Below are positions 17,442 to 28,957 of a stretch of DNA of 64,000 nt, piece after piece (positions within the stretch are counted from its first letter, which is position 1; each line of letters opens with the position of its first letter). Position numbers and translations under genes: made by a program. The notes below the pieces were generated by a model, which had not been told where the DNA came from, did no database searches, and saw nothing but the letters and a program-made list of their open reading frames with translations. Origin of the DNA: Bacillus sp. V59.32b (GTDB taxonomy: Bacteria > Bacillota > Bacilli > Bacillales > DSM-1321); assembly GCF_003429085.1 (NCBI RefSeq), contig NZ_QVTC01000004.1, forward strand, positions 22,145 through 86,144, given 5' to 3'.

Positions 17442-17563
17442 TTTCCTCACTCCCTTTCTTCTTTCGAATGGTCATACATGTTTTCAGAAAATTGTTTCAA
17501 TATCTTCATTATACATTTTTGAAGAGAAAACTGTATGAACTAGGCCTGAGAAAATTTAAACAT

Positions 17564-17594
17564 AAAAAGGCCGGCTGAGCGAACTCAGACCGGC
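17564..17594 (-). terminator. Terminator downstream of the GH1 pseudogene
   Basis: GCCGGCTGAG (17570-17579) pairs with CTCAGACCGGC (17584-17594) with one bulged base; TTTTT follows on the minus strand. It lies 110 bases after the GH1 stop. Confidence 0.7.
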
Positions 17595-17704
17595 TTCAAA
17601 AGGGGGAAATGAGAATGTCAGCTGCTTTAATCGAGCTAAACCAACTGTACTTAGTAAACATATACCCGCCATAAAAGTTGATAAACCTCTTTTTTAAAAA
17701 AATT

Positions 17705-19152
<1,448 letters not shown>

Positions 19153-19217
19153 TTAAGTCAGAACGCTTAAGTGATTTTTAGTTTCGTTTAAGTGGAGGAA
19201 GTTTTCGTTTAAATGGA
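19153..19217. promoter_or_regulatory. Repeated CTTAAGTG/TTTAARTGGA motifs upstream of the GH1 gene
   Basis: TTTCGTTTAAGTGGA (19182-19196) recurs as TTTCGTTTAAATGGA (19203-19217), exactly 21 bases later. Two shorter CTTAAGT copies lie closer to the start (from 19153 and 19167). The spacing of two helical turns fits a regulator binding to one face. Confidence 0.4.
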
Positions 19218-19262
19218 TCTGTTTCATGCTTACATCCTTTTATCCCTTTTCATAATGAATTC

Positions 19263-19303
19263 AAAAAAAACGATGGTCCTGGTGCATTGGCGGCACCAGA
19301 ACC
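19263..19303 (-). terminator. Terminator of the lic operon
   Basis: GGTCCTGGTGC (19275-19285) pairs with GCACCAGAACC (19293-19303), one mismatch; eight Ts follow on the minus strand. It separates licH from the GH1 gene. Confidence 0.88.
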
Positions 19304-19315
19304 TATCATTCGTTA

Positions 19316-20644
19316 TCATGCTTCTATCTTAGAAAAAAATTGTGGCAAATGTTCTTTATGCGCTTCCATCATTTCATCAAGAATTTGTTTACCAATCGTA
19401 TCGGACGGTGTAAGTGGGTTAATGGTCATGGCAAGTAGTGCCGTGTTATAGTCACCCGTTACAGCCGCTTCTGCAGTCACTCTTTCAAATGATTTGATTT
19501 GCTGTACGAGACCGCGGACCGGGACAGGAAGGTCGCCCATCACAATCGGCTTAGGTCCATCTTTAGTAATGACACAGCTTACTTCAACAGCCGAATCGGC
19601 AGGAATGCTGGCGATTGCACCGTTGTTCATCGTATTAACCGGCTGAATATCACGCTTGTCATTATAAATGGAAGTGATTAAACGAACCGCTGCATCCGAA
19701 TAGTATGCCCCTCCGCGTTGTTCTAATTGAGACGGCTTGATATCTAGATTTGGATCCTTATAAAGTTCGAATAGTTCTTTTTCTAATTTTTGGACCACTT
19801 CGGCACGAGTCCCGTCTTTATCAGCATTCTCCAGATCTTTATCAATCATTTCTTTCGTTTTGTAGTAGTACATATGATATGGGCAGGTAAGCACATTTAA
19901 TGCTTTGACGAAGCCAGGCTCCCAGCCTAGTCCCTGAATGTTTTTAACAAAACTGCTGCTGTTTCGGTCTGTTAGCAGGTCGATCACTTTATCCTTCACA
20001 CTTTCCCCGTCCACATAAACGTCCAATCCATAGACCATATGGTTAAGTCCGGCGAAATCGATACGTATCCGTGAGTGATCAACATCCAATAGCTTGGCGA
20101 TGCCCATTTCCATCCCAATTGGAACATTGCATAAGCCAACTACTTTTTTAATAGAAGAGTAGCGTAATACCGCTTCAGTTACCATCCCTGCCGGATTTGT
20201 GAAATTAATGAGCCAGGCGTTTGGACATAATTCTTCCATATCCCGGCAAATATCCAAAATGACAGGGATCGTACGCAAACCTTTAAATAATCCACCTGGG
20301 CCGTTCGTTTCCTGGCCGAGAACCCCGTATTTTAACGGGATTCTTTCGTCCTTTGCACGGGCATCAAGAAAACCAACCCGGAATTGGGTGGTCACAAAGT
20401 CAGCATTTTTCAAGGCGGCCCTGCGATCAAGTGTCAGATTTACTTCAATCGGAACTCCAGCCTTTTCAATCATCCGTTTAGCAAGATTTCCTACAATCTC
20501 TAACTTTTCCTTTCCTGCCTCAATATCTACCAGCCATAGTTCACTTACTGGAAACTCTTCATATCTTTTAATAAATCCTTCAACAAGCTCTGGAGTATAA
20601 CTGGATCCTCCGCCTATTGTAGCGATTTTGATGCCTTTTTTCAT
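19316..20644 (-). CDS. licH: 6-phospho-beta-glucosidase, GH4 (LicH/CelF type)
   Basis: 442 residues, the same length as B. subtilis LicH. NAD-binding motif at the N-terminus ([18 protein letters not shown]), then [12 protein letters not shown], and the Mn2+-ligand segments GLCNVPIG (Cys) and GLNHMVYG (His). GH4 enzymes use NAD+ and a divalent metal in a redox-elimination mechanism to cut 6-phospho-beta-glucosides delivered by a PTS. AGGAGG precedes the ATG, and the gene overlaps the licA stop. Last gene of the operon before a terminator. Confidence 0.93.
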   Translation of the reverse strand: MKKGIKIATIGGGSSYTPELVEGFIKRYEEFPVSELWLVDIEAGKEKLEIVGNLAKRMIEKAGVPIEVNLTLDRRAALKNADFVTTQFRVGFLDARAKDERIPLKYGVLGQETNGPGGLFKGLRTIPVILDICRDMEELCPNAWLINFTNPAGMVTEAVLRYSSIKKVVGLCNVPIGMEMGIAKLLDVDHSRIRIDFAGLNHMVYGLDVYVDGESVKDKVIDLLTDRNSSSFVKNIQGLGWEPGFVKALNVLTCPYHMYYYKTKEMIDKDLENADKDGTRAEVVQKLEKELFELYKDPNLDIKPSQLEQRGGAYYSDAAVRLITSIYNDKRDIQPVNTMNNGAIASIPADSAVEVSCVITKDGPKPIVMGDLPVPVRGLVQQIKSFERVTAEAAVTGDYNTALLAMTINPLTPSDTIGKQILDEMMEAHKEHLPQFFSKIEA

Positions 20645-20970
20645 AATCTTATACCTCCTGATTGTTTGATACTTTCATATAAATCTACAAATTCAGTGGC
20701 TAGATCCTTCATTGTAATAGCGTTCATCAGGTGGTCTTGGGCATGAATCATTAAAAGGGATACCTCGTTTCTTTCACCTTTGACTTCTCTCTGAATCAAG
20801 GATGTCTGGATACGGTGGGCCTCGTTTAATGCATCTGCGGATTCTTTTAGCTTTTCTCTTGCCACTGCAAAGTTACCCTGTTTAGCCGCTGCAATTGCTT
20901 CCATAGCAGAGCTTTTTCCATTTCCCCCATGGAGGATAATTTGAAAAACAATTTGCTCTTGATTGTCCAT
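20641..20970 (-). CDS. licA: PTS lactose/cellobiose-type EIIA
   Basis: 109 residues, all-helical EIIA-Lac family. The signature [11 protein letters not shown] carries the phosphorylated His and the trimer metal-binding Asp. It passes phosphate from HPr to EIIB. ATG 20970 has AAAGGAG 7 bases upstream; the longer frame to 20991 starts inside the chbG stop region. The 3' end overlaps licH by 4 bases. Confidence 0.93.
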   Translation of the reverse strand: MDNQEQIVFQIILHGGNGKSSAMEAIAAAKQGNFAVAREKLKESADALNEAHRIQTSLIQREVKGERNEVSLLMIHAQDHLMNAITMKDLATEFVDLYESIKQSGGIRL

Positions 20971-20983
20971 TTGTCTCTCTCCT

Positions 20984-21742
20984 TTAAACAAAAAATTGAT
21001 TGGCTACCTCCGTATATGTGACCAATTCAATTTTCTTGTCTGCAATTGCCTCTTGAACCCGTTTGTCAGTCAATATCGCGAGCTCTCTTACACGCTGAAG
21101 CGCATAGGAACTTCCGGTGAGAAGCGGCTCATCTATATAAGCTGGATGAGTCATAATTTCCGCCGTTTCATAAGGCAAAACGGTATCTAATAATCCAATG
21201 AAATACTCCAATGTTAACTCATCGCCGTAAAAATCATGATTAAAATATTGTGCGGTTTGCAATTTCACATTGCTCATATGTTGAGGATTAGCAGATACCT
21301 TGCGGATTGGAATACGATATTTTTCAGCTAGCCTTTCCACGGTTGGATAGATTTTTTGATGGCCATGAAGATGATGATGGCTATCGATATGTGTCGGCTT
21401 TAAGCCTAGTGCAAAAAAGCGTTCGATCTGAGAAGCATATTCATTTTCGATATCAGCAAGCTCGGCGAACTGTTCAATCCCGGCCATTTTGTGAAAGACT
21501 CCTTTTTCATTAACAAGAGAAGGAACATGATCACAAACCGGGGCTCCACAATCCAATACAAGATGGATACCTACCCCAAGGCCAGGATTTTCAAGTGCCA
21601 GAGCTGCAGCATGTGCAGCTCTTGGCATATTCGTCATCATGGTTGCCGAGGTTACCACTCCGTTTTGGTACGCTTCAATGATGCCCAGATTAACTCCTTT
21701 GGAATAACCAAAATCGTCTGCGTTAATGATTAGTTTTGTCAC
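20984..21742 (-). CDS. chbG: ChbG/YdjC family carbohydrate deacetylase
   Basis: 252 residues with the metal-binding motif [16 protein letters not shown] and His ligands in [11 protein letters not shown], diagnostic for the YdjC/ChbG fold. E. coli ChbG removes an acetyl group from diacetylchitobiose and its 6-phosphate. Its presence between licC and licA suggests the operon also handles chitobiose, though such genes also occur in plain cellobiose operons. GTG start at 21742 with GAGGTGG upstream. Confidence 0.9.
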   Translation of the reverse strand: MTKLIINADDFGYSKGVNLGIIEAYQNGVVTSATMMTNMPRAAHAAALALENPGLGVGIHLVLDCGAPVCDHVPSLVNEKGVFHKMAGIEQFAELADIENEYASQIERFFALGLKPTHIDSHHHLHGHQKIYPTVERLAEKYRIPIRKVSANPQHMSNVKLQTAQYFNHDFYGDELTLEYFIGLLDTVLPYETAEIMTHPAYIDEPLLTGSSYALQRVRELAILTDKRVQEAIADKKIELVTYTEVANQFFV

Positions 21743-21752
21743 TTAAACCACC

Positions 21753-23102
21753 TCAGGCCGGAATTTCGTTATTTTTGTTGGCATCGACCGATGAAGTTCC
21801 ACGTTCTTCCGCAAATTTTTGCTTATCCCATATTTTAAAGAAAGGATAATAGATCGCGAAGGCGACAGCAAAATTGACTAATTGCAGCACGGCACCGGAG
21901 ATTTTTCCGCCTGTGGCAAGATAGCCTCCGATAATCGGCGGCATCGTCCAAGGGACAGCGATGCCTGCAGGCTTGGCAACCAAGCCGGTTTGCATGGCAA
22001 GATACGTTATGATAACCGTTACAAGTGGTGTTAATATGAATGGAACGATCATAATTGGATTCATGACAATCGGCATCCCGAACGTAATCGGTTCGTTAAT
22101 ATTAAAGATTCCGGGACCAATTGCCAATCTTCCCAATTGTTTCATCTGTTGGCTCTTCGCCAGGAACATCATCGTGAATACAAGCGCGAATGTCGCTCCG
22201 CTTCCCCCCATATGGATAAAGATTTCAAAAAATTGGGATGTGAAAATATTGGGCACTTCCTCCCCGGCCTGGAAGGCTATCCGGTTTTCATCCATCGCTG
22301 ATAACCAAATCGGGCTCATAATGCCCCCTACGATTGTGGCACCATGTAACCCGGTAGACCATAGCAGGTGGATAAGAAACGCGGCCACTAAACTCCCGAT
22401 CAGGCTGCTGCCCAATAAACCAAGCGGTTTCCCTAAAATTTCCCCGACAATGTTATGCAAGCTGGCGAAATCCGTCTGTTCTACAAGTAATCGCAATACC
22501 CATATTAATGTTATGATAAAAAATCCTGGAATCAGGGCAATAAATGATTTACTTACAGCAGGCGGAACCCCATCCGGCATTCTGATGACAATGTTCTTTT
22601 GGATGATGAAACGGTAAATCTCAGTAGAGAGTATAGCGATAAGCATCGCCACGAATAAACCTTTACTTCCCATCAATGCGGAAGGAATGACTCCTCCCAC
22701 GATAACTTCTTCCGTTGCTCCTGCAGGCAAGAATGGAACTTGGTACGGAGTTGCCAGCAAGAAAGCCGCAACCGAAATAGCACCTGCCGATAATGCGTCC
22801 ACATCATACTTTTCCGCTAACCGATAAGCAATCCCGAAGGCTGCGATCAGTGCCATAATATCAAAGGTTGCTCCGACTGGATAGGTTAGTTTCGATAGCC
22901 AGGCATCCCCAAACATACTGGCCATAAATTCTTCATAACCGGGAATTGGCAGGAAGCCTAGGATGAGGAATACGGAACCAACTATGATTAAAGGCATCGT
23001 TAAGATAATTCCATCGCGCAGAGCTTGTAAATGCCTTTGGCCGGCTATCCGGGCCGCTGCCGGCATTACTTTGTTTTCAAGGATATCGTTAAACCTGCTC
23101 AT
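21753..23102 (-). CDS. licC: PTS lactose/cellobiose-type EIIC permease
   Basis: 449 residues, near the size of B. subtilis LicC. Membrane protein of the EIIC-Lac/Cel family: MPLIIVGSVFLILGF early, LIHLLWSTGLHG in the middle, and the substrate-loop signature NINEPITFGMPIVMNP. It takes up and phosphorylates beta-diglucosides with EIIB and EIIA. ATG 23102 has GGGGGAG 8 bases upstream; GTG 23111 is less likely. Tightly linked to licB (14 bases). Confidence 0.93.
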   Translation of the reverse strand: MSRFNDILENKVMPAAARIAGQRHLQALRDGIILTMPLIIVGSVFLILGFLPIPGYEEFMASMFGDAWLSKLTYPVGATFDIMALIAAFGIAYRLAEKYDVDALSAGAISVAAFLLATPYQVPFLPAGATEEVIVGGVIPSALMGSKGLFVAMLIAILSTEIYRFIIQKNIVIRMPDGVPPAVSKSFIALIPGFFIITLIWVLRLLVEQTDFASLHNIVGEILGKPLGLLGSSLIGSLVAAFLIHLLWSTGLHGATIVGGIMSPIWLSAMDENRIAFQAGEEVPNIFTSQFFEIFIHMGGSGATFALVFTMMFLAKSQQMKQLGRLAIGPGIFNINEPITFGMPIVMNPIMIVPFILTPLVTVIITYLAMQTGLVAKPAGIAVPWTMPPIIGGYLATGGKISGAVLQLVNFAVAFAIYYPFFKIWDKQKFAEERGTSSVDANKNNEIPA

Positions 23103-23116
23103 ACCGTTCACTCCCC

Positions 23117-23422
23117 CTATTTAGCTGCTAATTGTTTAGCGAATTTTAATACCTCTGGACCATTGCACGTTCCGTAATGCACCGTATTGATGACATCAAC
23201 CGGGATTCCTTTTTCGTCCCCTATCTTTTTTAACTGTGGCAGCATGTACCTGACCTGCGGACCAACAAGCAATACATCTGCTTGACCAATATGATTTCGC
23301 ACCGCATCCCCGGGGACTGCCCAAATCTTACAATCCAACCCTTCCTCTTGCGCACTTTTTTCCATTTTTGTGACTAGTAGACTTGTTGACATTCCGGCTG
23401 CGCAGCATAGTAGAATATTCAC
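23117..23422 (-). CDS. licB: PTS lactose/cellobiose-type EIIB
   Basis: 101 residues with the phospho-cysteine loop near the N-terminus ([14 protein letters not shown], Cys7) and [14 protein letters not shown], typical of EIIB-Cel. First gene of the operon; GTG start with GGGGGAG upstream. Promoter region contains a cre site and a 9-bp palindrome. Confidence 0.93.
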   Translation of the reverse strand: MNILLCCAAGMSTSLLVTKMEKSAQEEGLDCKIWAVPGDAVRNHIGQADVLLVGPQVRYMLPQLKKIGDEKGIPVDVINTVHYGTCNGPEVLKFAKQLAAK

Positions 23423-23480
23423 TTAATCTCCCCCTTGCAAATTTAGTAGATATGATGCTTTATCTGATTTAATTTTATTA

Positions 23481-23494
23481 TGAAAACGCTTTCA
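23481..23494. promoter_or_regulatory. cre site (CcpA operator) of the lic operon
   Basis: TGAAAACGCTTTCA; on the operon strand TGAAAGCGTTTTCA, an exact match to the Bacillus cre consensus TGWAARCGYTWWCW. It lies 59 bases upstream of licB and should mediate glucose repression through CcpA with HPr(Ser-P). Confidence 0.88.
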
Positions 23495-23508
23495 TCTACA
23501 CTCATTCT

Positions 23509-23530
23509 TTTTCCGTTGCTTAACGGAAAA
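23509..23530. promoter_or_regulatory. Likely LicR operator palindrome
   Basis: TTTTCCGTT-GCTT-AACGGAAAA has perfect 9-bp arms. It lies just upstream of the cre site in the licR-licB gap, where an activator of the PRD family would bind. Confidence 0.65.
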
Positions 23531-23585
23531 CTATATGTAAGGACGGTTTTAAAAAAAAACTATCTTCAGTATTGAGGTTCTCCTC

Positions 23586-25502
23586 TTACATAAAGGCTTT
23601 GATAAATTCTTTATAGGTTTTGCATTTCAATAATCTTTGTATCTTATTGGTATCATCAATCACGTTTCCTAATAATCTATACATCTTATTAAGATCAGCT
23701 GTACTATTTCTTTCCACGCTCAGTAAACAGACAAATTGAACAGGCTTATCTTCCCAGGTTACAGGTTTTTGCAAGGTACATATCGTCCAAAAAGTAGTAT
23801 CTGTCTGTGGGATATGCGGATGGGGGATCGCTACCAGGTTTCCGAAACTGGTCGGCGATAAGGCTTCTCTTTCTAATACTGAGTCAATGAACGTTTCACT
23901 CACTAAGCCCAGTACGTGTAACTGATGCGTTAAGAAGTATAATACTTCTTCTCTTGTATCGAATTTCTTTTGAAGGAATACCAGTTCCTCCTTTGTGTAT
24001 GTTATGGTTTGTTCTGGGCTTTCAGTCATGGCCATTTCAATCTTTTCAAAATCGCTTCCGCCAAGGAACGTATTTACTATAATAATCGGTATCGGCAATG
24101 AGTCACTTATTGGAATGGTACTAACGATAAAATCCATTCCATCCAAAGCTGTTTCGCTCAGCTTATAATATTCGGTTATTGCGGCAATCTCCAGTTTCGT
24201 ACCAAACTTTGACTGAAGCTTGTATTTTAAAAGCTGGGCGCTCCCAATTCCTGAAGCACACACAATGATACAACGCTTTAATTGTCTATCAATTCTTCTC
24301 CTTTCCATTGCGGCCCCAATATGAAGGGCCAGATACCCAATTTCATTTTCATTGATGTCTATTTCCATTTCCTGTTTTAATACAGCTCTCGCAAGGATTC
24401 CTGCTTCAAATGCAACCGGATAGTTCGTCTTGATGGCTGCAAGCAGGGGATTTCTTATATTCATTCCAAAACGGTAGCGATTAATCGCAGGCTTTAAGTG
24501 CAGACTTATTGCAACTGCCAGTTCTCTGTCGTTAACGATGTCCAACTGTAATTTATTTTCAATGTTCTCCAGAATCTTAATGGTAAGATTATGAATCTCC
24601 TCATCAATCAGGTTCGGAATTTCTTCATCACCAATGTTTAAGTGGGTAATCATTTTAGTGCCTAACAAATGAATCGCAATATAGGCTATTTCCTCTTGAG
24701 GAAAAATAAGCTCCAAACCGCTCTCGATTTTCCCAACTATTTCGCTCGCCACTTTATATTCTTTTTGACTAATCACGTCTTCAATCTCATTGGGGCGTAA
24801 CATCACATAGTTTTGATCTTGAATACGCCTGCAAGCAATGGCGATATGGATAACAAGATTATTAAGTCCAATATCGGATAATGTAATGTCATTTTCCTTT
24901 ATTTGTTCCAGGACAACGGATCGGATTGCTGTCATTTGTCCTTTAGGGAGTATCGAATAATTCTCTTTCCGGGTTCCTATTTGGTTGAAGATATATTCCG
25001 ACATACAATACCGGACTTTCATTTCGTCGCCCTTTAACTCCACACCATAATTTGGGCGCTTATGTAACACTAATTCATAATGGTTTAATACTTTTTTAAC
25101 ATCCCGCAAGTCATTTTGAATGGTTGATTTACTGACATATAATTCATCGGCCAAATCATCTAATTTAACGTATTTATCTATGAGCAGCAGCCGCTTAATT
25201 AAGTATTGTACGCGCTCTTCAGGGGAAGTCGGTCTGATTCCCTGTGTTGATGATTGATGATTCGAAACATCGAGTAGAAACTTACGAAAAAGCTGATCAT
25301 CATGGATGATCAGCTTATACCCTGTGCCCCTTATCGATTTAATCGCAGCACCATATTTGGCGACCAAAGAAGTCAGCTCTTTCATATCATTGCGAACAGT
25401 CCGGGATGTAACTTGAATAACATTTGCCAAATATTCACTTGTTATCATTGTCTCAGCAGACATCAGCTCTCGTAAAATAGCAATCATTCGGCCATTCAGC
25501 AT
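23586..25502 (-). CDS. licR: PRD-containing transcriptional activator LicR (BglG/MtlR type)
   Basis: 638 residues, close to B. subtilis LicR. Two N-terminal helix-turn-helix domains (about 5-65, 95-150), two PTS regulation domains (about 190-400, with His in VIHIAIACR, AIHLLG and LALHIGAA), an EIIB-like domain (Cys in IVCASGIGSAQL) and an EIIA-like domain (His in VAIPHPHIP). Phosphorylation by HPr and EIIs would tell it whether glucose and beta-glucosides are present. It is upstream of licB on the same strand. Confidence 0.92.
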   Translation of the reverse strand: MLNGRMIAILRELMSAETMITSEYLANVIQVTSRTVRNDMKELTSLVAKYGAAIKSIRGTGYKLIIHDDQLFRKFLLDVSNHQSSTQGIRPTSPEERVQYLIKRLLLIDKYVKLDDLADELYVSKSTIQNDLRDVKKVLNHYELVLHKRPNYGVELKGDEMKVRYCMSEYIFNQIGTRKENYSILPKGQMTAIRSVVLEQIKENDITLSDIGLNNLVIHIAIACRRIQDQNYVMLRPNEIEDVISQKEYKVASEIVGKIESGLELIFPQEEIAYIAIHLLGTKMITHLNIGDEEIPNLIDEEIHNLTIKILENIENKLQLDIVNDRELAVAISLHLKPAINRYRFGMNIRNPLLAAIKTNYPVAFEAGILARAVLKQEMEIDINENEIGYLALHIGAAMERRRIDRQLKRCIIVCASGIGSAQLLKYKLQSKFGTKLEIAAITEYYKLSETALDGMDFIVSTIPISDSLPIPIIIVNTFLGGSDFEKIEMAMTESPEQTITYTKEELVFLQKKFDTREEVLYFLTHQLHVLGLVSETFIDSVLEREALSPTSFGNLVAIPHPHIPQTDTTFWTICTLQKPVTWEDKPVQFVCLLSVERNSTADLNKMYRLLGNVIDDTNKIQRLLKCKTYKEFIKAFM

Positions 25503-25601
25503 ATAAATCCCTGCTTTCCCAAAATACTGTACAAAACGTTCTCATTTCCTCAATAAAGCAACTTCGACAAGCTTCATTCATTTCCCTTTGCTGATGAATA
25601 C

Positions 25602-25640
25602 AAAAATGGCTGATTACTTTAAAAGTAATCAGCCATTTTT
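25602..25640 (-). terminator. Terminator of ptsHI
   Basis: Perfect stem of about 19 bp (25602-25620 with 25622-25640; ATGGCTGATTACTTT core) directly after the ptsI stop, with T-run on the minus strand. Confidence 0.93.
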
Positions 25641-25641
25641 C

Positions 25642-27357
25642 TTATTTTATTGCTTTATTCACAGCTTCCATGACCGCTTCGTTTGTATCTAAATCTAAAA
25701 CAGATTCAGCAAGCTTCTCCATGTCTGCTTTTGATAATTTACTGATGAGTGAACGTGCTTTTAATATCGATGTAGCACTCATTGAGAATTCATCCAGACC
25801 CAGCCCCAACAATACAGGAATAGCTGTCTCGTCACCGGCCATTTCTCCGCACATTCCGGCCCATTTGCCATGTCTATGCGCGGCATCGATAACCATTTTC
25901 ACAAGACGCAGGATCGCCGGATTATATGGTTGATACAAATATGAAATCCGTTCGTTCATCCGGTCAGCGGCCATTGTATATTGAATTAAGTCATTTGTCC
26001 CGATGCTGAAGAAATCCACTTCTTTAGCAAATGTATCGGCCATTACTGCGGTAGACGGAATTTCAACCATGATGCCGACTTCAATTCCGTCGGCAACAGA
26101 GGTGCCGGAAGCAACAAGCTTTTGCTTTTCTTCTTCAAGAATCGCTTTGGCCTGACGGAATTCCCCTAGTGTCGCGATCATGGGGAACATGATTTTCAGA
26201 TTCCCATATGTGCTTGCACGAAGCAGCGCGCGCAGCTGCGTCCGGAAAATATCCTGCTGATCCAAGCACAGGCGAATGGCACGGTAACCAAGGAACGGGT
26301 TCATTTCCTTAGGAAGATCCAGATAAGGCAATTCCTTATCCCCGCCGATATCAAGCGTACGGACGACAACCGGTTTTCCTTTCATGCCTTCCAAAACGGC
26401 TTTATAAGATTCAAACTGTTCGTCTTCAGTAGGGAGCTGGTCTCGTCCCATATACAGGAATTCTGTACGGTAGAGGCCTATCGCTTCCCCACCATTGTTC
26501 ACTACACCTTCTAAATCCTTAGGTGTGCCAATGTTTGCTGCAAGCTCAACATGATGTCCGTCAGCAGAAACAGTTTTTTCATTCACAAGCTTAGCCCATT
26601 CAGCCTTTTGCTGTTCATATGCTGCTGCTTGTTCTTCATATTTTTTGATTAGTTCAGGTGTCGGGTTGATATGGACTTCACCATTGATGCCATCCACGAT
26701 GACCATGTCCCCATTTTGAATTGAGGTAGTCGCCGCTTTCGTTCCTACAACCGCGGGAATTTCCATAGAGCGGGCCATAATTGCGGAATGGGAAGTGCGC
26801 CCTCCAATATCAGTTGTGAAACCTAAAACAAATTGACGATTCAATTGAGCTGTATCTGATGGTGTTAAATCCTCAGCGATGATAACCACTTCATCCTGGA
26901 TCATACTCGGATTGGGTATTTGAACACCAAGCAGGTGGGAAAGGATTCGCTTCGTCACATCGCGAATGTCGGCAGCGCGTTCTTTCATGTATTCGTTGTC
27001 CATCTGTTCAAACATTGCGATAAACATATCTGCTGTATCTTTTAAAGCAAACTCCGCGTTAATGTTTTCGGATTTTATTTTTTCTTCAATCGGTCCCAGC
27101 ATTTCAGGATCGCTTACAACTAATAAATGTGCGTCGAAAATGGCTGCTTTATCTGCTCCCAAATCCGTTTCAGCCTTGTCGCGAATCTTCTGAAGCTCGG
27201 ATTTTGAAGTTTCGACGGCCTTTTGAAATCTTGATAGTTCTTCTTCAACTGATTCAATGGTTTGTTTCGATACCGATAAATCGGGTTCGATCAATCGATA
27301 AGCCTTTGCAATCGCAATGCCGTTTGAAGCGGCAATGCCGTTTAATAATGTAGACAT
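25642..27357 (-). CDS. ptsI: PTS enzyme I (phosphoenolpyruvate-protein phosphotransferase)
   Basis: 571 residues, full length. N-terminal HPr-binding/phospho-His domain with [21 protein letters not shown] (active His near 190), then the PEP-binding TIM barrel ([44 protein letters not shown], and the cysteine in [10 protein letters not shown]). It takes phosphate from PEP and passes it to HPr. The ATG overlaps the ptsH stop (TAATG). Confidence 0.97.
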   Translation of the reverse strand: MSTLLNGIAASNGIAIAKAYRLIEPDLSVSKQTIESVEEELSRFQKAVETSKSELQKIRDKAETDLGADKAAIFDAHLLVVSDPEMLGPIEEKIKSENINAEFALKDTADMFIAMFEQMDNEYMKERAADIRDVTKRILSHLLGVQIPNPSMIQDEVVIIAEDLTPSDTAQLNRQFVLGFTTDIGGRTSHSAIMARSMEIPAVVGTKAATTSIQNGDMVIVDGINGEVHINPTPELIKKYEEQAAAYEQQKAEWAKLVNEKTVSADGHHVELAANIGTPKDLEGVVNNGGEAIGLYRTEFLYMGRDQLPTEDEQFESYKAVLEGMKGKPVVVRTLDIGGDKELPYLDLPKEMNPFLGYRAIRLCLDQQDIFRTQLRALLRASTYGNLKIMFPMIATLGEFRQAKAILEEEKQKLVASGTSVADGIEVGIMVEIPSTAVMADTFAKEVDFFSIGTNDLIQYTMAADRMNERISYLYQPYNPAILRLVKMVIDAAHRHGKWAGMCGEMAGDETAIPVLLGLGLDEFSMSATSILKARSLISKLSKADMEKLAESVLDLDTNEAVMEAVNKAIK

Positions 27358-27623
27358 TATTCAGCTAAACCTTCTTTTGTCAAAGTTTCTTCAAGCGTGT
27401 TCAATGCGTCTTGCTCATCGCTTCCCTCAGCTGAAATCGTAATCTCCGCATCTTTACCGACACCAAGTGACATGACGCCCATAATCGATTTAAGGTTAAC
27501 TTTCTTTCCTTTATGCTCAAGGTTAATTTCGGAGTCGAATTTTCCTGCAGCCTGTACAAGCAATGTTGCCGGGCGAGCGTGAATACCTGTTTCTGCAATA
27601 ACTTTAAACGTTTTCTCTACCAT
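27357..27623 (-). CDS. ptsH: HPr, phosphocarrier of the PTS
   Basis: 88 residues when started at ATG 27623, the canonical HPr length. His15 lies in [12 protein letters not shown] and the regulatory Ser46 in [11 protein letters not shown]. Phospho-His15 feeds the PTS (including the lic system next door) and PRD regulators; phospho-Ser46 is the CcpA co-repressor. AAGGAG stands 10 bases upstream. No ptsG precedes it, unlike B. subtilis ptsGHI. Confidence 0.97.
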   Translation of the reverse strand: MVEKTFKVIAETGIHARPATLLVQAAGKFDSEINLEHKGKKVNLKSIMGVMSLGVGKDAEITISAEGSDEQDALNTLEETLTKEGLAE

Positions 27624-27946
27624 CGTGATCATTCTCCTTAAACGATTGATTTGATGAAGCCTGTCTTACCTTTTCTTTTACACGTATAGAATTTTTATAT
27701 GTTCATGTTTCCCAGCTTGGGATAATTCTATTTTATAAAAATGAGAAAAAAGCTTTTGGAAATGAAAGCATTTTCAAAAATGATATGTCCCAAAACAGCT
27801 ATCTTTCCTTTGTCAGACAATGCATACATCATTTATTCTTACTATTACAATTTACATAATAATCACATGTAAATCAAATAAAAAACGCAAGATTCGAAGG
27901 AGGGTCATCCCGTGATTCACATTCTGTTCAAAAATAAATGGCTGCA
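27624..27946. other. 323-base spacer upstream of ptsH
   Basis: AT-rich, no gene seen. It must hold the ptsHI promoter. One cre-like sequence, TGAAAGCATTTTCA (27763-27776), differs from consensus at the central CG. Confidence 0.5.
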
Positions 27947-28732
27947 TTAAATATCCAGTTGGGCTTCCTTTGTAAAAAAGACCCGGTAAGCAAGCAATAT
28001 AAACAAAATAACCGCCAAAGAAACGCTGCCTAATATCCCCAATAAAATCGCAATTTGATATTCAATCGCCACCATCGGGCTTATGCCGGCCAATATCTGT
28101 CCTGTCATCATTCCAGGCAGGAAAATAATACCCATTCCGAGCATGTTGTTTAATGTTGGCAGGACTGCTGAATCAAAAGCACGATCCGTATATCTCTTCA
28201 CCGCTTTGGAAGGAGTAGCCCCTAACATGAGCGCTCCTTCGATCCGATCCCTTTCATTCGTCAATCCTTCAAGCAACGTTTTCATTCCCAAGGTAATCCC
28301 CGTCATCGCGTTTCCGATAATCATCCCGGCAATCGGGATGAAATACCTTGGTTCATACCATGGCTGAAAATGGATGACCACCCCATTAAAGTATAATAAA
28401 GCGGCCAGCGGACCGACTACCATCGAAATGACAATAGCCAGCTTGATTTTTTTATTAAGCTTGCGATCCAGCTGCTTAAAAATGGTTCTGATCGCAAGTA
28501 TCTCCATGAGAGAAAGAAAACCAATCGATAACAGCGGGTGCGGATTATCAAATATATAAGTCAGAACATATCCCGCCAGCACGAGCTGTAGAGTCATCCT
28601 CACTGTAGCGATAATAATCCTTCTCTCGCGTGAAATCCCTCTCCATTTCACGATCAGCAGCAAAATAATAACAAACAGATATGCAGCGCCAAGCCTCCAT
28701 AATTCGATATCAATAATTCCTTTAGAATCCAT
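27947..28732 (-). CDS. fetB: ABC transporter permease, FetB (UPF0014) family
   Basis: 261 residues, about seven membrane helices, with the family-conserved stretches RMTLQLVLAGYVL, PIAGMIIGNAMTG and LGATPSKAVKRY, plus FLPGMMTGQILAG. FetB is the membrane subunit of a transporter that lowers cytosolic iron in E. coli. AGGAG precedes ATG. The partner ATPase gene lies 225 bases upstream on the same strand, split from it by an unusual hairpin element. Confidence 0.88.
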   Translation of the reverse strand: MDSKGIIDIELWRLGAAYLFVIILLLIVKWRGISRERRIIIATVRMTLQLVLAGYVLTYIFDNPHPLLSIGFLSLMEILAIRTIFKQLDRKLNKKIKLAIVISMVVGPLAALLYFNGVVIHFQPWYEPRYFIPIAGMIIGNAMTGITLGMKTLLEGLTNERDRIEGALMLGATPSKAVKRYTDRAFDSAVLPTLNNMLGMGIIFLPGMMTGQILAGISPMVAIEYQIAILLGILGSVSLAVILFILLAYRVFFTKEAQLDI

Positions 28733-28767
28733 TTAACGCTCCTATCTATGATACATAGTATCGTTAC

Positions 28768-28902
28768 TTTTTGGCACATTTTATCTCCAACTGCATAGGC
28801 CAAGAGAAAGCGCGCTTTCTCCTTTGACTATGCAGTTGGGGCAACCTTTCAGCTTTGCTGAAAGGCCTGTGAAACTTTAGTTTCACATGAATGAGCCAAA
28901 AA
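28768..28902. repeat. Cloverleaf-like element: outer stem enclosing three hairpins
   Basis: Outer arms TTTTTGGC (28768-28775) and GCCAAAAA (28895-28902) enclose: hairpin 1, CCAACTGCATAG/CTATGCAGTTGG (28787-28798, 28828-28839) with an inner perfect palindrome GAGAAAGCGCGCTTTCTC (28804-28821); hairpin 2, CCTTTCAGC/GCTGAAAGG (28845-28853, 28857-28865); hairpin 3, TGTGAAAC/GTTTCACA (28868-28875, 28880-28887). It fills most of the fetA-fetB spacer. It may be a mobile repeat, an RNA processing or stability element, or a structured regulatory RNA. Confidence 0.75.
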
Positions 28903-28957
28903 TATAATGTCAACAGCTTTTAAATTGTAATTTCTACTTATTATCTTGTTATTGTTT

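Noticed and set aside
17609..17674. 21-codon plus-strand frame with GGGGG upstream
   Set aside because: Ribosome-like purines are part of the terminator flank; no support for translation.
27763..27776. cre site upstream of ptsH
   Set aside because: The central CG that CcpA needs is CA, so it is noted only as cre-like.
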